24,154 bases of DNA, from positions 1 to 24,154 of the forward strand of contig WFRP01000264.1 of assembly GCA_015486505.1 (NCBI GenBank). Direction: 5' to 3'. Shown in pieces: positions 1-8,023 of the stretch; the stretch's first letter is position 1, and each line of letters opens with the position of its first letter. This DNA is from Pseudomonadota bacterium (GTDB lineage: Bacteria > Desulfobacterota > Anaeroferrophillalia > Anaeroferrophillales > Tharpellaceae). The notes below the pieces were generated by a model that saw only the letters and a list, made by a program, of their open reading frames with translations, was not told the origin of the DNA and did no database searches. The position numbers and the translations under genes were made by a program.

Positions 1-1448
1 CAGGCAATGTCATCTTCGCCTTTCAAGTCTTTAACACCGTCACCCGGGAGCAGTCCACTGATGGTGTAGGAGATGGAGAAATTCGGGGAGACCGCATATT
101 TAGCCTGAGCATCAAGAGTCAGACCAATGTCATCATCACTAAGGATTTTATCGCCGTTAGCGTCGCGAAGACCATCTTCTTCGGCAAACCACATGTAACA
201 AGCCTGTACTTTGTAGGAAGTGTCGCAGATTTTACCGGTGGCGCCCATGCCGACATGGATGAGACCGGGGTTGTTACCGGTACCGGCGCCGCCGATACCG
301 CCGTACTGGGCGGAAGGATCACCCAAACGCTCAGGAGTCAGAGAGTAAAGCGGTGAGCCGAGACCGTAAATGTGCTCGTACATGTAAGCGCCTTCCATAC
401 CGAAGGTCGGGGTGTAACGGGCGATGTCGGTAATGCCGACAAAACCTTCAGCATCGTTATCGGTGTTGTCATCATCACCCCGGACATAGTAACCACCGAA
501 ATAGGGCTGGAATTCCGGCATCAGATCCAGTTTCACAGAAGCGAAAAACGCATAGGAGCTGATGTCGTAGTCGTCGGTGCCGCCTTCAGCGGCATCGTTG
601 ATGGTACCGCCGACATATACGCCTTCAAAGCTCGGCATGATCATACCGATTTTACCGTAAGCTTCCAGACCGCCATAGTAGGCATGGGCGTTGCCGCCGT
701 GACCCTGCGCGTTTTTACGCATGTCACTCATGGTGGCAAACGGGCTGATAGTCATGCCGTCAAACTTGAAGTTCGCTTTAAGGTTGTAGGTGTACCAGTC
801 AGCATCGCGATATTTGCCGGTGAAATCACTGTTGAGATCGTCAGAATCTTCAATCAGGAGCATGTAAGCCTGCCATGTGCCGACATCGCCAAGTTTGCCG
901 GAAAGCTGGATGAAAGGATGGTCATCACCATAGACCAGACCACCGGTTTTGAGATCCTGGTACAGAACATCCCAACCGGTTGTCAGGCGGAGGCCACCAA
1001 AATCATACCAGAATTTGGAACGTTCAACGCCGAACTCACCACCGAAGTCGGAAGTTTTGTTACCCCAGTCACCGTAGGTGTTACGGTCAACGTTGTGTTT
1101 TGAATAGTGGATATCATTTTCGAGGATAACGCGGAAGCCGAAGTTTTCGCCTTTGCCAGCGAAGCCCAAACGGAGTTCGTTGCGGACAAAGAAACCGGCG
1201 CCCCAGCCGCCTTCATCCAGGGTTACCCAGTCTTCTTTGTCATTGTCAAAGTCATTCATGTTCTTGCAGTAGGTCGGGATAACCCGGTTGCTGCCGAAGA
1301 GGGTCAGGTCGACGCCCTGGTGCGCCTTGACCGTGCCCTGACCAATCTTTACTTTAGGGATAACGTCCGCCGAACCGCCGAATGATGCGGCGACCGTGGC
1401 GAGGATAAAAATAACACTCACCAGTAATACCAGATAACTTTTCTTCAT
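1..1448 (-). CDS. Outer-membrane beta-barrel porin, 3' end cut by window edge
   Basis: About 482 residues are visible before the frame runs off the window at base 1, so the C-terminus is missing. The start (ATG at 1446-1448) follows a ribosome site, GGAGTAAGGAAAG. The N-terminus, MKKSYLVLLVSVIFILATVA, is a classic Sec signal peptide, with cleavage likely near residue 24. The mature part alternates aromatic/hydrophobic and polar residues and is rich in Gly, Asp, Tyr and Phe, for example FGFRVILENDIHYSK and YYGGLEAYGKIG, as in transmembrane beta strands of porins. The likely role is passive diffusion of small solutes across the outer membrane. An EF-hand-like acidic loop, DANGDKILSDDD, lies at about residues 429-440. 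The upstream 256 bases (1449-1704) hold no gene, and I see no convincing promoter there. I cannot name the exact porin family. Long open frames on the opposite strand are shadows of this gene. Confidence 0.85.
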   Translation of the reverse strand, partial: MKKSYLVLLVSVIFILATVAASFGGSADVIPKVKIGQGTVKAHQGVDLTLFGSNRVIPTYCKNMNDFDNDKEDWVTLDEGGWGAGFFVRNELRLGFAGKGENFGFRVILENDIHYSKHNVDRNTYGDWGNKTSDFGGEFGVERSKFWYDFGGLRLTTGWDVLYQDLKTGGLVYGDDHPFIQLSGKLGDVGTWQAYMLLIEDSDDLNSDFTGKYRDADWYTYNLKANFKFDGMTISPFATMSDMRKNAQGHGGNAHAYYGGLEAYGKIGMIMPSFEGVYVGGTINDAAEGGTDDYDISSYAFFASVKLDLMPEFQPYFGGYYVRGDDDNTDNDAEGFVGITDIARYTPTFGMEGAYMYEHIYGLGSPLYSLTPERLGDPSAQYGGIGGAGTGNNPGLIHVGMGATGKICDTSYKVQACYMWFAEEDGLRDANGDKILSDDDIGLTLDAQAKYAVSPNFSISYTISGLLPGDGVKDLKGEDDIA

Positions 1449-1704
1449 CTTTCCTTACTCCTTTTCTTGTTGTTGACTTTCTTAATTAGAACTTCTACCT
1501 GTTCGGCTTTGCTACTAAATTGGTTGACCCGGCAAATCTGTTGGCAAATTACTGTGCCAGCCAAGTTAATAAACAAACCCAGAAAAACGAACCTAGAATC
1601 GAACAACAGCCTTTGATTATGAGATAGCTATAATTAGATTATTAGCCACTGGACACCGTGAATATCACTGCAACCACTGTTTGTCAACAGTTTTTTAGAC
1701 AATT

Positions 1705-2979
1705 TTAATATTGCCGGTTGATAATCTTTATTTTTTCCGAAGATAGGGTCAGCGGGCGGACTGAGTTGAGTGTTATTACGTAGGTGGTTTCAGTGGTAAT
1801 GGCGGTAGCCGGCGGGAAGGTCTGATTGGCTAAGTGGTTTTGCTGCGGCGCAAAGATTAGTTTCGGTTCCAGAGCAACCACCATATCTTTTTCGAGCCGC
1901 ATTTTATTGTTACGGGCGATGAAGGGGTATTCGTCAACTTCTAGGCCGACGCCGTGGCCGACGAAACTGACTTTATCGGGGCCGTAACCGAGAAAACTGT
2001 CGCCAAAACCGAAATCTGCGGCGATCTCCAGAGCCCGGTTAAAGATGGCACCGGATTCGATGCCGGGCTTGAGCAGGTTGACGAGTTCCTGATTCAAGGC
2101 CAGGAGTTGCCGGTGGGTATTGTCGATAATTTCCGGCGGGTCCCCCAATGAGAACATACGGGTAAGGTCGGCAAGGTAGCCCTCGTAATTGACCATAAAG
2201 TCAATGCTTAGCGGCAGACCGGGCCGGATCAGTGAATGTCCGGCTCCTTGAGAAAATGCCGGGCTTAAACCTAAACCGTTGGTCGGGGCATCGAGATAGC
2301 CGCGACGGACACTTTCCGGCCCGGTCAGGATGTGGCCGAAAAAAAACTCATGGTTAAAACCGCGCATACGCACGATGCCGAGGTGGCCCAGGCTCAGGGC
2401 CTGATGTTCAAGCTCGGCCATAAGTTCGATTTCACTCATACCTTCCCTGATAATAGTGGCGGCATAGCGCATAACCTTATCCATAATCGCGGCCGCGCTT
2501 TCAATGCAGTCAATCTCATAACGGCTTTTGCGGGCCCTTAATTTGCGGATCAGCGGCGCGGCGTCGGAGATTGCGGCGGTTTCGGGCAGCAGCTTTTGCA
2601 TGCGGTATAAAAGCCGGGCCGGGATAACGTCAAGTTCCAGGCCGATATTTGCGGGTTGGTCGGGGACGATTGCGGCAAGTTCGGTTTTAAGTTTAGCGTC
2701 CGACCGGGGTTGGGGTCTGATGTCGCCAAGCGGCGATTCGAGTCGGGCCCGATCAAGACTGCGGCGCACCCAGAAGACCGGTTCGCCGTCTGTCGGCAGC
2801 CAGAGGATGCCGTTCTGCAGGGTGCCGGTGAAATAATAACGATCAACATTCTGCAGGATCAGAATGCCGTCAAGTTCAGTTTTTGCCAGAGCGGCCCGGG
2901 CGTTTGTGAGGCGTTGTTTGATTTCCGCGGCGGGAACCGGTTTGTAGGATGCGGGGAGGTTGAAATCAGGCAGGTTCAT
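1705..2979 (-). CDS. M24 family metallopeptidase (Xaa-Pro aminopeptidase-like)
   Basis: The 424-residue protein has a creatinase-type N-terminal domain (about 20-145) and a pita-bread M24 catalytic domain (about 155-405). All five dinuclear metal ligands can be aligned: D260 and D271 (in LSIDFMVNYEGYLADLT, spaced by 11 as in PepP), H342 (GHGVGLEVDEYP), E371 (ALEPKLIF) and E397 (TTETTYVIT). This predicts a cytoplasmic metal-dependent peptidase removing N-terminal residues that precede proline, although M24 paralogues can have other substrates. It has no signal peptide. The start lies 40 bases after the MerR stop codon, so the two are probably co-transcribed. No clear Shine-Dalgarno precedes the ATG, which makes the start less certain than the identity. 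Confidence 0.9.
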   Translation of the reverse strand: MNLPDFNLPASYKPVPAAEIKQRLTNARAALAKTELDGILILQNVDRYYFTGTLQNGILWLPTDGEPVFWVRRSLDRARLESPLGDIRPQPRSDAKLKTELAAIVPDQPANIGLELDVIPARLLYRMQKLLPETAAISDAAPLIRKLRARKSRYEIDCIESAAAIMDKVMRYAATIIREGMSEIELMAELEHQALSLGHLGIVRMRGFNHEFFFGHILTGPESVRRGYLDAPTNGLGLSPAFSQGAGHSLIRPGLPLSIDFMVNYEGYLADLTRMFSLGDPPEIIDNTHRQLLALNQELVNLLKPGIESGAIFNRALEIAADFGFGDSFLGYGPDKVSFVGHGVGLEVDEYPFIARNNKMRLEKDMVVALEPKLIFAPQQNHLANQTFPPATAITTETTYVITLNSVRPLTLSSEKIKIINRQY

Positions 2980-3019
2980 GGTTTTGAGAAAAGTTTTGCG
3001 AAAATTAAGCGGTTCGGGG

Positions 3020-3442
3020 TCAAGTTGCGTTAATTTTGCTTTCTATATGTTCCAGGTAGTCGTTGATTTCCTGTTTCAGGGTGCCGAGTTCGGTCAGGCG
3101 GGATTCGATCTCGGCACTGTGGCGGCGCAGCAACTCCGCCACTTTCGGGAGAACCTTTTTGTTGGTGCGGTGGCGGTTGTAGTGGTTTTCAAGCTCGGCC
3201 ATCTCGCCCAGGGAGAGGCCTAAAAGTTTGAGTTTTTTTATAAAGCGCAGGCGCCTGAGGTCATCTTCGGTATAAACGCGGCGGCCGCCCTCAATCCGTT
3301 TTACGGTATTTAAAAGGCCGATTTCTTCGTAATAACGGATAGTTCTGGTGCTTAAATCAAGGAGCTTGCCGATTTCACCAATTCGATAACGTTTTACGGG
3401 CTGCTCGTCGGCCGGGCTGCTGTTTTGCGGAACGGATTTCAT
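3020..3442 (-). CDS. MerR family transcriptional regulator
   Basis: The 140-residue protein has a MerR-type winged helix-turn-helix at about residues 19-88. Hallmarks are YRIGEIGKLLDLSTRTIRYY (residues 19-38), EEIGLL and GGRRVYTEDDLRRLRFI. A long C-terminal helix (about 95-135, rich in Leu, Glu and Arg) matches the dimerisation coiled coil. The effector tail is very short and the protein has no cysteine, so it is not a CueR/ZntR-like metal sensor. The gene is read away from the livG operon, with a 507-base shared upstream region, and the M24 peptidase follows in the same direction. That placement suggests autoregulation and possibly control of the transporter/ligase operon, as seen for some MerR regulators of acyl-CoA catabolism such as LiuR. 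This regulatory role is inferred from context only. Confidence 0.88.
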   Translation of the reverse strand: MKSVPQNSSPADEQPVKRYRIGEIGKLLDLSTRTIRYYEEIGLLNTVKRIEGGRRVYTEDDLRRLRFIKKLKLLGLSLGEMAELENHYNRHRTNKKVLPKVAELLRRHSAEIESRLTELGTLKQEINDYLEHIESKINAT

Positions 3443-3715
3443 GAATGGATTCCGGATAACCTGGATGACTTTATTCTCGGTTTCATAAACTTACCGGTTC
3501 GCTACAATATTAACAGTGCAGTTGTCAAGCTATATTTGGCGCTTGCGCCCGGTTTGCTAATCGTGGAGCCGGTGCCGGAGGTTTGAGTTTTGCTCTGTAA
3601 GGTTCCGGCATATCGATGTTTTGTCTTTGTGCTGTCGGTCTCAGCGGTTGAGCGCGGGAAATTGGGTTTGTTTTAATGTGGATTTAAGCGGATGTTGAGG
3701 GCTCATTATTTTTGG

Positions 3716-3742
3716 TTGACAAATTGAATATGATGGTATAGG
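3716..3742 (+). promoter_or_regulatory. Weak sigma-70 promoter candidate for livG operon
   Basis: A perfect -35 hexamer TTGACA (3716-3721) is followed after only 15 bases by TATAGG (3737-3742). The short spacer is suboptimal. It is the best promoter-like match upstream of livG and would place the family A repeat at 3765-3924 in the transcribed leader. Confidence 0.3.
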
Positions 3743-3764
3743 TGGACGTATCTATAAAGATGTT

Positions 3765-3924
3765 TTAGTGCGTTGCAGGTTATTTTCTGCACCAAAAAAC
3801 AAGATTTAATAGTCAGAAAATGTTCTGATAAGAGTACTTATTTGCGGGCCAGCGGATTGCCCCTGGATGCGGGTCACAAGGCTCCGTTTGTTCTTTTGGG
3901 TTGCGGGATCTGTTCCCGCATTGG
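3765..3924 (+). repeat. Family A structured repeat, copy A1
   Basis: This copy runs from TTAG (3765-3768) to TTGG (3921-3924). It has the 5' hairpin with arms ATTTTCTG and CAGAAAAT. Its outer arm is AGTGC facing GTACT, so one G-U wobble pair replaces the usual pair. The middle segment is full length. The right end has the small hairpin TGCGGGA-loop-TCCCGCA directly before TTGG. It is the most diverged full copy, for example GTTGCAGG instead of CTTACAGG. It lies in the probable 5' leader of livG, ending 25 bases before the start codon. An open frame runs from it into livG, but the gene's own ribosome site comes later. Confidence 0.85.
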
Positions 3925-3949
3925 ATATTTTCAGATGGGGAAGATACTT

Positions 3950-4771
3950 ATGTCGGAAGAGAAAGAGACTGCTGAAACCCAGGTTCTGCTGGAAGCTGAT
4001 AGTGTCTCTCTGAGTTTTGGCGGAGTTAACGCGCTGCTCAGTGTCGGTTTCCAGGTGGAGCGCGGCGATATCTATTCGATTATCGGCCCGAACGGGGCCG
4101 GTAAATCGAGTATGTTTAATGTTATCAGCGGGCTTTACCGGCCCCAGCGCGGCCGTATCCTTTACAAAGGGCAGGACATTACGCATCTGCCGCCCTATAA
4201 AATCGCGCCGTTGGGGATCGCCCGCAGTTTTCAGAATGTTGAACTGTTCAAGGGGATGACGGTTATCGACAACCTGATGCTCGGACGTCATATTCACATG
4301 AAGGCCGGCCTGTTAAGTGGCGGCCTTTTTTTTGGCAAAGCTCGGAAAGAGGAGTTGCGGCATCGGGCCGTGGTTGAGGATATTATTGATTTTCTTGAGA
4401 TTGAACATATTCGTAAAAAGCCGGTGAGTATGCTCTCCTACGGCTTGCAGAAGCGTCTGGAACTCGGCCGGGCTCTGGCGCTGGAGCCGGAGCTTTTGCT
4501 GCTGGATGAGCCGATGGCAGGTATGAATCTTGAGGAAACCGAAGATATGGCGCGCTTCATTCTGGATATTAATCAGGAGCGTGATACGACGGTGCTTTTG
4601 ATCGAACACGATATGGGTGTGGTTATGGATATCTCGGATAAAGTTACGGTCTTGAATTTTGGTGAGCTGCTGGCTTCGGGAACCCCGCAGGAAGTGCAGG
4701 AGAATCCTTTGGTAATCAGCGCTTACCTGGGTGATGAAGATTCCGTCTTTCTTGCCGGCAGAGCCGGTTGA
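3950..4771 (+). CDS. livG: Branched-chain-type ABC transporter ATP-binding protein LivG
   Basis: The 273-residue ABC ATPase has Walker A GPNGAGKS (46-53), a Q-loop near 95 (SFQNVELF), signature LSYGLQ (162-167, a variant of LSGGQ), Walker B LLLLDE (182-187) and switch histidine H220 (LLIEHDMGVVMDISD). The C-terminal LASGTPQEVQENPLVISAYL is typical of LivG in HAAT-family importers. It should sit on the inner face of the cytoplasmic membrane and power LivH/LivM. I chose ATG 3950 because GGGGAAG lies 7 bases upstream. The frame is open further back to 3773, but that part is translated repeat A1. The stop codon is followed within 12 bases by the start of the ligase gene, so the two are translationally close. 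Confidence 0.93.
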   Translation: MSEEKETAETQVLLEADSVSLSFGGVNALLSVGFQVERGDIYSIIGPNGAGKSSMFNVISGLYRPQRGRILYKGQDITHLPPYKIAPLGIARSFQNVELFKGMTVIDNLMLGRHIHMKAGLLSGGLFFGKARKEELRHRAVVEDIIDFLEIEHIRKKPVSMLSYGLQKRLELGRALALEPELLLLDEPMAGMNLEETEDMARFILDINQERDTTVLLIEHDMGVVMDISDKVTVLNFGELLASGTPQEVQENPLVISAYLGDEDSVFLAGRAG

Positions 4772-4782
4772 GGGGGGCTTTT

Positions 4783-6675
4783 ATGAGCGCAGACACTTTA
4801 CCCAAACTCTTACAGCAACAGACCGAAAAATATGGTCAGCGCAAACATGCCTTAAGGGAAAAAGATTACGGTATCTGGCAGAGTTTCACCTGGCAGGAGT
4901 ACTATGATCATGTCAAATATTTTTGTCTGGGAATGGTTGCGTTGGGCCTGAAAAGAGACGATAAGGTTTCGATTATCGGTGATAATCGCCCGGAATGGCT
5001 TTATGCCGAACTTTCCTCCCAATGTATCGGCGCTGTGCCGATCGGGATTTATCAGGACTCGGTTCTGAAAGAGATTTCCTACATTATCAATCTGTCGCGC
5101 TCCAAATTTGTCGTGGCCGAGGATCAGGAGCAGTGCGACAAGATTCTTGATATGATCGACGATATTCCTTCAGTCGAACATATTATCTATCACGACCCCA
5201 AAGGGATGCGGGGCTACGATGATCCCAAATTGATCTATTTCCCCGATGTTGAAGATCTGGGCCGCAAATATGAAGCTGAAAACCCGGGTTTTTTCGAGCT
5301 GCAGGTGGAAGCTACCAACGAGATGGATGTCGCTTCGATCTGTACCACCTCGGGTACGACCGGGAATCCGAAACTCTCACTTTTAAGCCATCGCAATATG
5401 GTAAGCATGGCCCGTAATCTGGGTGAAGTCGACAAAAAATACGAGACCGACGAATTTGTTTCATTCCTGCCGCTGCCCTGGATCGGCGAGCAGATGATGG
5501 CGATTTCCAGCGCGCTGCTTTTCGGGTTTACGGTAAATTTTCCGGAAAAACCGGAAACCGCGCAGGATAATGTCCGTGAAATCGGCCCGCATGTAATGTT
5601 TTCACCGCCGCGGGTCTGGGAGAATCTGGCGGCTTCGGTGCAGGTGCGGATTATGGATGCCTCGCCTTTCAAACGGATGGTTTATAATCTCTGTCTGCCG
5701 ATCGGTTATCACTGGGCCGATCTTAAATTTCAGAAGAAAACTCCGACCCTGATGGAAAAATTAAAATACGGGCTCGCCTATTGTCTCGTTTTTCGGGCTT
5801 TGAAAGACCGTTTGGGTTTTTCTAATATTCGCAGCGCCTCAACCGGCGGGGCCGCTTTAGGGCCCGATACCTTCCGTTTTTTTCACGCCCTGGGGGTTAA
5901 TCTCAAGCAGATTTACGGCCAGACCGAGATTTCCGGGATTTCCTGTATTCATTATGACGGGGATATTGATTTCGATTCGGTCGGGAAGCCGATTCCGGGT
6001 ACCGAGATTAAAATAACCGAGGAAGGGGAGATTATCTCCCGCAGCCCGTCCCTGTTTATGGGCTATTATGAGAATCAGAAAGCGACCGATGAGACGATTA
6101 TCGATGGCTGGCTTCATTCCGGTGATGCCGGCTATTTTAATGAGCGCGGCCACCTGGTGGTTATTGACCGGGTCAAAGATGTTATGACTCTGGCCGACGG
6201 GACTAAATTTTCGCCGCAGTTTATTGAAAATAAGCTCAAATTCAGCCCCTATATCAAGGAAGCGGTCGCGATCGGGCATGAGCGTGATTATATCGTGGCG
6301 ATGATCTGTATCGATTTTGAGATTGTTGGTAAATGGGCTGAGAATAACCGCTTAGCCTATACAACCTACACCGACCTGGCCTCGCAGGAACCGATTTACG
6401 GTATGATTCAAGCTGAGGTAACCAAGGTTAATGAAAGTCTGCCGGCGGCGGCGCGGATCAGAAAATTTGTCCTGCTCTACAAAGAACTGGACGCGGACGA
6501 TGATGAGTTAACCCGGACGCGCAAAGTCCGGCGCCGTTTTGTGGATGAAAAATACAGCGATATTATCAACGGCATGTATGAGGGGCTTGAAGTTGTTCAT
6601 ATCGATACGCTGATTAAATATCAGGATGGTAAAACCAAACAGTTAAAAACCGATCTTAAAGTGAAGAGTTTTTAG
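4783..6675 (+). CDS. AMP-forming acyl-CoA synthetase (long-chain fatty acid CoA ligase-like)
   Basis: The 630-residue member of the ANL superfamily adenylates a carboxylic acid and transfers it to CoA. The P-loop TTSGTTGNPK is at 188-197, followed by LSLLSH where GVMLTH is usual. The adenylate-binding motif YGQTE is at 378-382, HSGD at 445-448, the hinge region DRVKD near 462-466, and the C-terminal lysine in TRTRKVRRRF (K581). Length and the late LTRTRKVRRRF block resemble FadD15/ACSBG-type long-chain ligases, although the substrate could also be aromatic or branched. I chose ATG 4783 for its AGGGGGG ribosome site rather than the TTG at 4768. The gene lies between livG and livH, so its substrate is probably what the transporter imports. 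Its TAG stop codon is part of the TTAG at which repeat A2 begins. Confidence 0.9.
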   Translation: MSADTLPKLLQQQTEKYGQRKHALREKDYGIWQSFTWQEYYDHVKYFCLGMVALGLKRDDKVSIIGDNRPEWLYAELSSQCIGAVPIGIYQDSVLKEISYIINLSRSKFVVAEDQEQCDKILDMIDDIPSVEHIIYHDPKGMRGYDDPKLIYFPDVEDLGRKYEAENPGFFELQVEATNEMDVASICTTSGTTGNPKLSLLSHRNMVSMARNLGEVDKKYETDEFVSFLPLPWIGEQMMAISSALLFGFTVNFPEKPETAQDNVREIGPHVMFSPPRVWENLAASVQVRIMDASPFKRMVYNLCLPIGYHWADLKFQKKTPTLMEKLKYGLAYCLVFRALKDRLGFSNIRSASTGGAALGPDTFRFFHALGVNLKQIYGQTEISGISCIHYDGDIDFDSVGKPIPGTEIKITEEGEIISRSPSLFMGYYENQKATDETIIDGWLHSGDAGYFNERGHLVVIDRVKDVMTLADGTKFSPQFIENKLKFSPYIKEAVAIGHERDYIVAMICIDFEIVGKWAENNRLAYTTYTDLASQEPIYGMIQAEVTKVNESLPAAARIRKFVLLYKELDADDDELTRTRKVRRRFVDEKYSDIINGMYEGLEVVHIDTLIKYQDGKTKQLKTDLKVKSF

Positions 6676-6795
6676 TACCTTACAGGTTATTTTCTGCACC
6701 AAAAAACAAGATTTAATAATCAGAAAATGTTCTGATAAGAGTACTTATTTGCGGGCCGAAAAGGCTCCGTTTGGGTTGCGGGATTTGTTCCCGCA
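6672..6795 (+). repeat. Family A structured repeat, copy A2 (first of a tandem triplet)
   Basis: This copy starts at TTAG overlapping the ligase stop codon. The outer stem AGTAC/GTACT and inner stem ATTTTCTG/CAGAAAAT are intact. The 3' hairpin TGCGGGA-TTTGT-TCCCGCA abuts the next TTAG. It lacks about 25 bases of the middle segment found in A1 and A4, apparently by deletion between two GCGGGYC stretches. Confidence 0.9.
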
Positions 6796-6918
6796 TTAGT
6801 ACCTTACAGGTTATTTTCTGCACCAAAAAACAAGATTAATAATCAGAAAATGTTCTGATAAGAGTACTTATTTGCGGGCCGAAAAGGCTCCGTTTGGGTT
6901 GCGGGATATGTTCCCGCA
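6796..6918 (+). repeat. Family A structured repeat, copy A3
   Basis: This copy is nearly identical to A2. It shares the same 25-base internal deletion and differs by one missing T in the loop and one T-to-A change in the loop of the 3' hairpin. That points to recent duplication of A2 or A3. It is joined head to tail through TTAG. Confidence 0.9.
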
Positions 6919-7070
6919 TTAGTACCTTACAGGTTATTTTCTGCACCAAAAAACAAGATTTAATAATCAGAAAATGTTCTGATAAGAGTACTTAATTTGC
7001 GACCAGCGGATTGCCCTTGGGTACGGGCCGGAAACTTTCTTTTGGGTTGCGGGATTTGTTCCCGCATTAG
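6919..7070 (+). repeat. Family A structured repeat, copy A4
   Basis: This is a full-length copy retaining the middle segment AGCGGATTGCCCTTGGG. It carries one extra A after ACTT, which breaks any shared reading frame with other copies. It ends with TGCGGGA-TTTGT-TCCCGCA and TTAG (7067-7070), 66 bases before the livH start codon. Bases 7071-7119 hold nothing else that I recognise. Confidence 0.9.
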
Positions 7071-7136
7071 TAATTCAGGATGCTTTTTTAAATTTGTTTG
7101 CGGGTTTCAAGTCCGTATCAGGAGGCGATTGACAGG

Positions 7137-8021
7137 ATGGATTTTTTTCTACAACTTCTGGTCAGCGGCATTGTTGTCGGCAGTATTTACGCGCTGGTAG
7201 CTTTAGGCTTTGTCCTGATTTTCAAGGCGACCGGGGTTATAAATTTTGCTCAGGGTGAATTCCTGATGGTCGGGGCTTATGTCTGTCTGGCCCTGGTCTC
7301 ACAACTGCATATTCCTTTCTGGATTGCCTTTTTTCTCACTATGGTGGTTACTGTGGTTCTGGGCCTGATAATTGAACGGGTGGCGTTGAGGCCGATGATC
7401 GGTGAGCCGATTATCTCGATTATCATGCTGACAATCGGACTTTCCAGTGTTTTGAAATGTGGTGTTTTAATCTTCTGGGGCCCCAACAACCGGGTCTACC
7501 CGCAGATTTTCTCCCAGGTGCCGATTCATTTAGGGCCGGTCGTCATCTCGCAAGTCTATCTCTGGAGTGTTGGCTTTGCCATGCTTTTTCTGGCGCTGTT
7601 TACCCTCTTTTTTCGCTACTCGTCCGCGGGGATTGCCATGCGGGCGGTGGCTGACGATCAGCAGGCGGCCCTGTCAATGGGAATCAGCGTCAAAAAAGTT
7701 TTCGCGATGGCCTGGTGTATCGCTTTTCTGGTGGCCGGGGTCGGCGGGATTTTCCTGGGGAATATTAATGTGGTTAATGTTTCGCTCGGCTTTTTCGGGC
7801 TGAAGGTTTTTCCGGCGGTAATCCTGGGCGGGCTTGACAGTATTCCCGGCGCGATTGTCGGTGGTCTGACGATTGGAGTGCTTGAAGCGATGACCGGCGG
7901 TTATCTTGATCCGATAACCGGCGGCGGCACCAAGGAAGTTATCCCTTTTGTGGTTTTGGTCATTATCCTGATGGTTAAACCTTATGGTCTGTTCGGCACC
8001 GAAGAAATAGAGAAGGTATAG
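7137..8021 (+). CDS. livH: Branched-chain-type ABC transporter permease LivH
   Basis: The 294-residue polytopic inner-membrane protein has about eight hydrophobic segments. The family hallmark NFAQGEFLMVGAY is at 36-48, and the second-half motif GGLDSIPGAIVGGLTIGVLE is near the C-terminus. It forms one half of the membrane channel with LivM. I chose ATG 7137 because AGGAGG at 7120-7125 precedes it; the upstream TTG-initiated extension MRVSSPYQEAIDR does not resemble a permease start. It is separated from the ligase gene by the triple family A array, which may affect expression of the downstream transporter genes. Confidence 0.93.
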   Translation: MDFFLQLLVSGIVVGSIYALVALGFVLIFKATGVINFAQGEFLMVGAYVCLALVSQLHIPFWIAFFLTMVVTVVLGLIIERVALRPMIGEPIISIIMLTIGLSSVLKCGVLIFWGPNNRVYPQIFSQVPIHLGPVVISQVYLWSVGFAMLFLALFTLFFRYSSAGIAMRAVADDQQAALSMGISVKKVFAMAWCIAFLVAGVGGIFLGNINVVNVSLGFFGLKVFPAVILGGLDSIPGAIVGGLTIGVLEAMTGGYLDPITGGGTKEVIPFVVLVIILMVKPYGLFGTEEIEKV

Positions 8022-8023
8022 GA

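Larger units (their letters stand above)
3443..3949. other. Divergent intergenic region between merR-like gene and livG operon
   Basis: This region has no credible gene. The livG-side third holds a weak TTGACA promoter candidate and a family A repeat in the leader (both listed separately). On the minus strand, TTGACA at 3523-3528 could be a -35 for the MerR gene, but no good -10 lies at normal spacing. I see nothing recognisable in about 3545-3700. Confidence 0.6.

Noticed and set aside
372..1103. A 243-residue plus-strand open frame.
   Set aside because: It is antisense to the porin and has no ribosome site or recognisable domain; the opposite frame has a signal peptide and beta-barrel pattern.
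3773..3949. An N-terminal extension of LivG by 59 residues.
   Set aside because: It is translated family A repeat; the family domain and ribosome site support ATG 3950.
6672..7070. A CRISPR array.
   Set aside because: The units are about 120-150 bp with structured, related interiors, not short repeats with unique spacers, and no cas genes are present.
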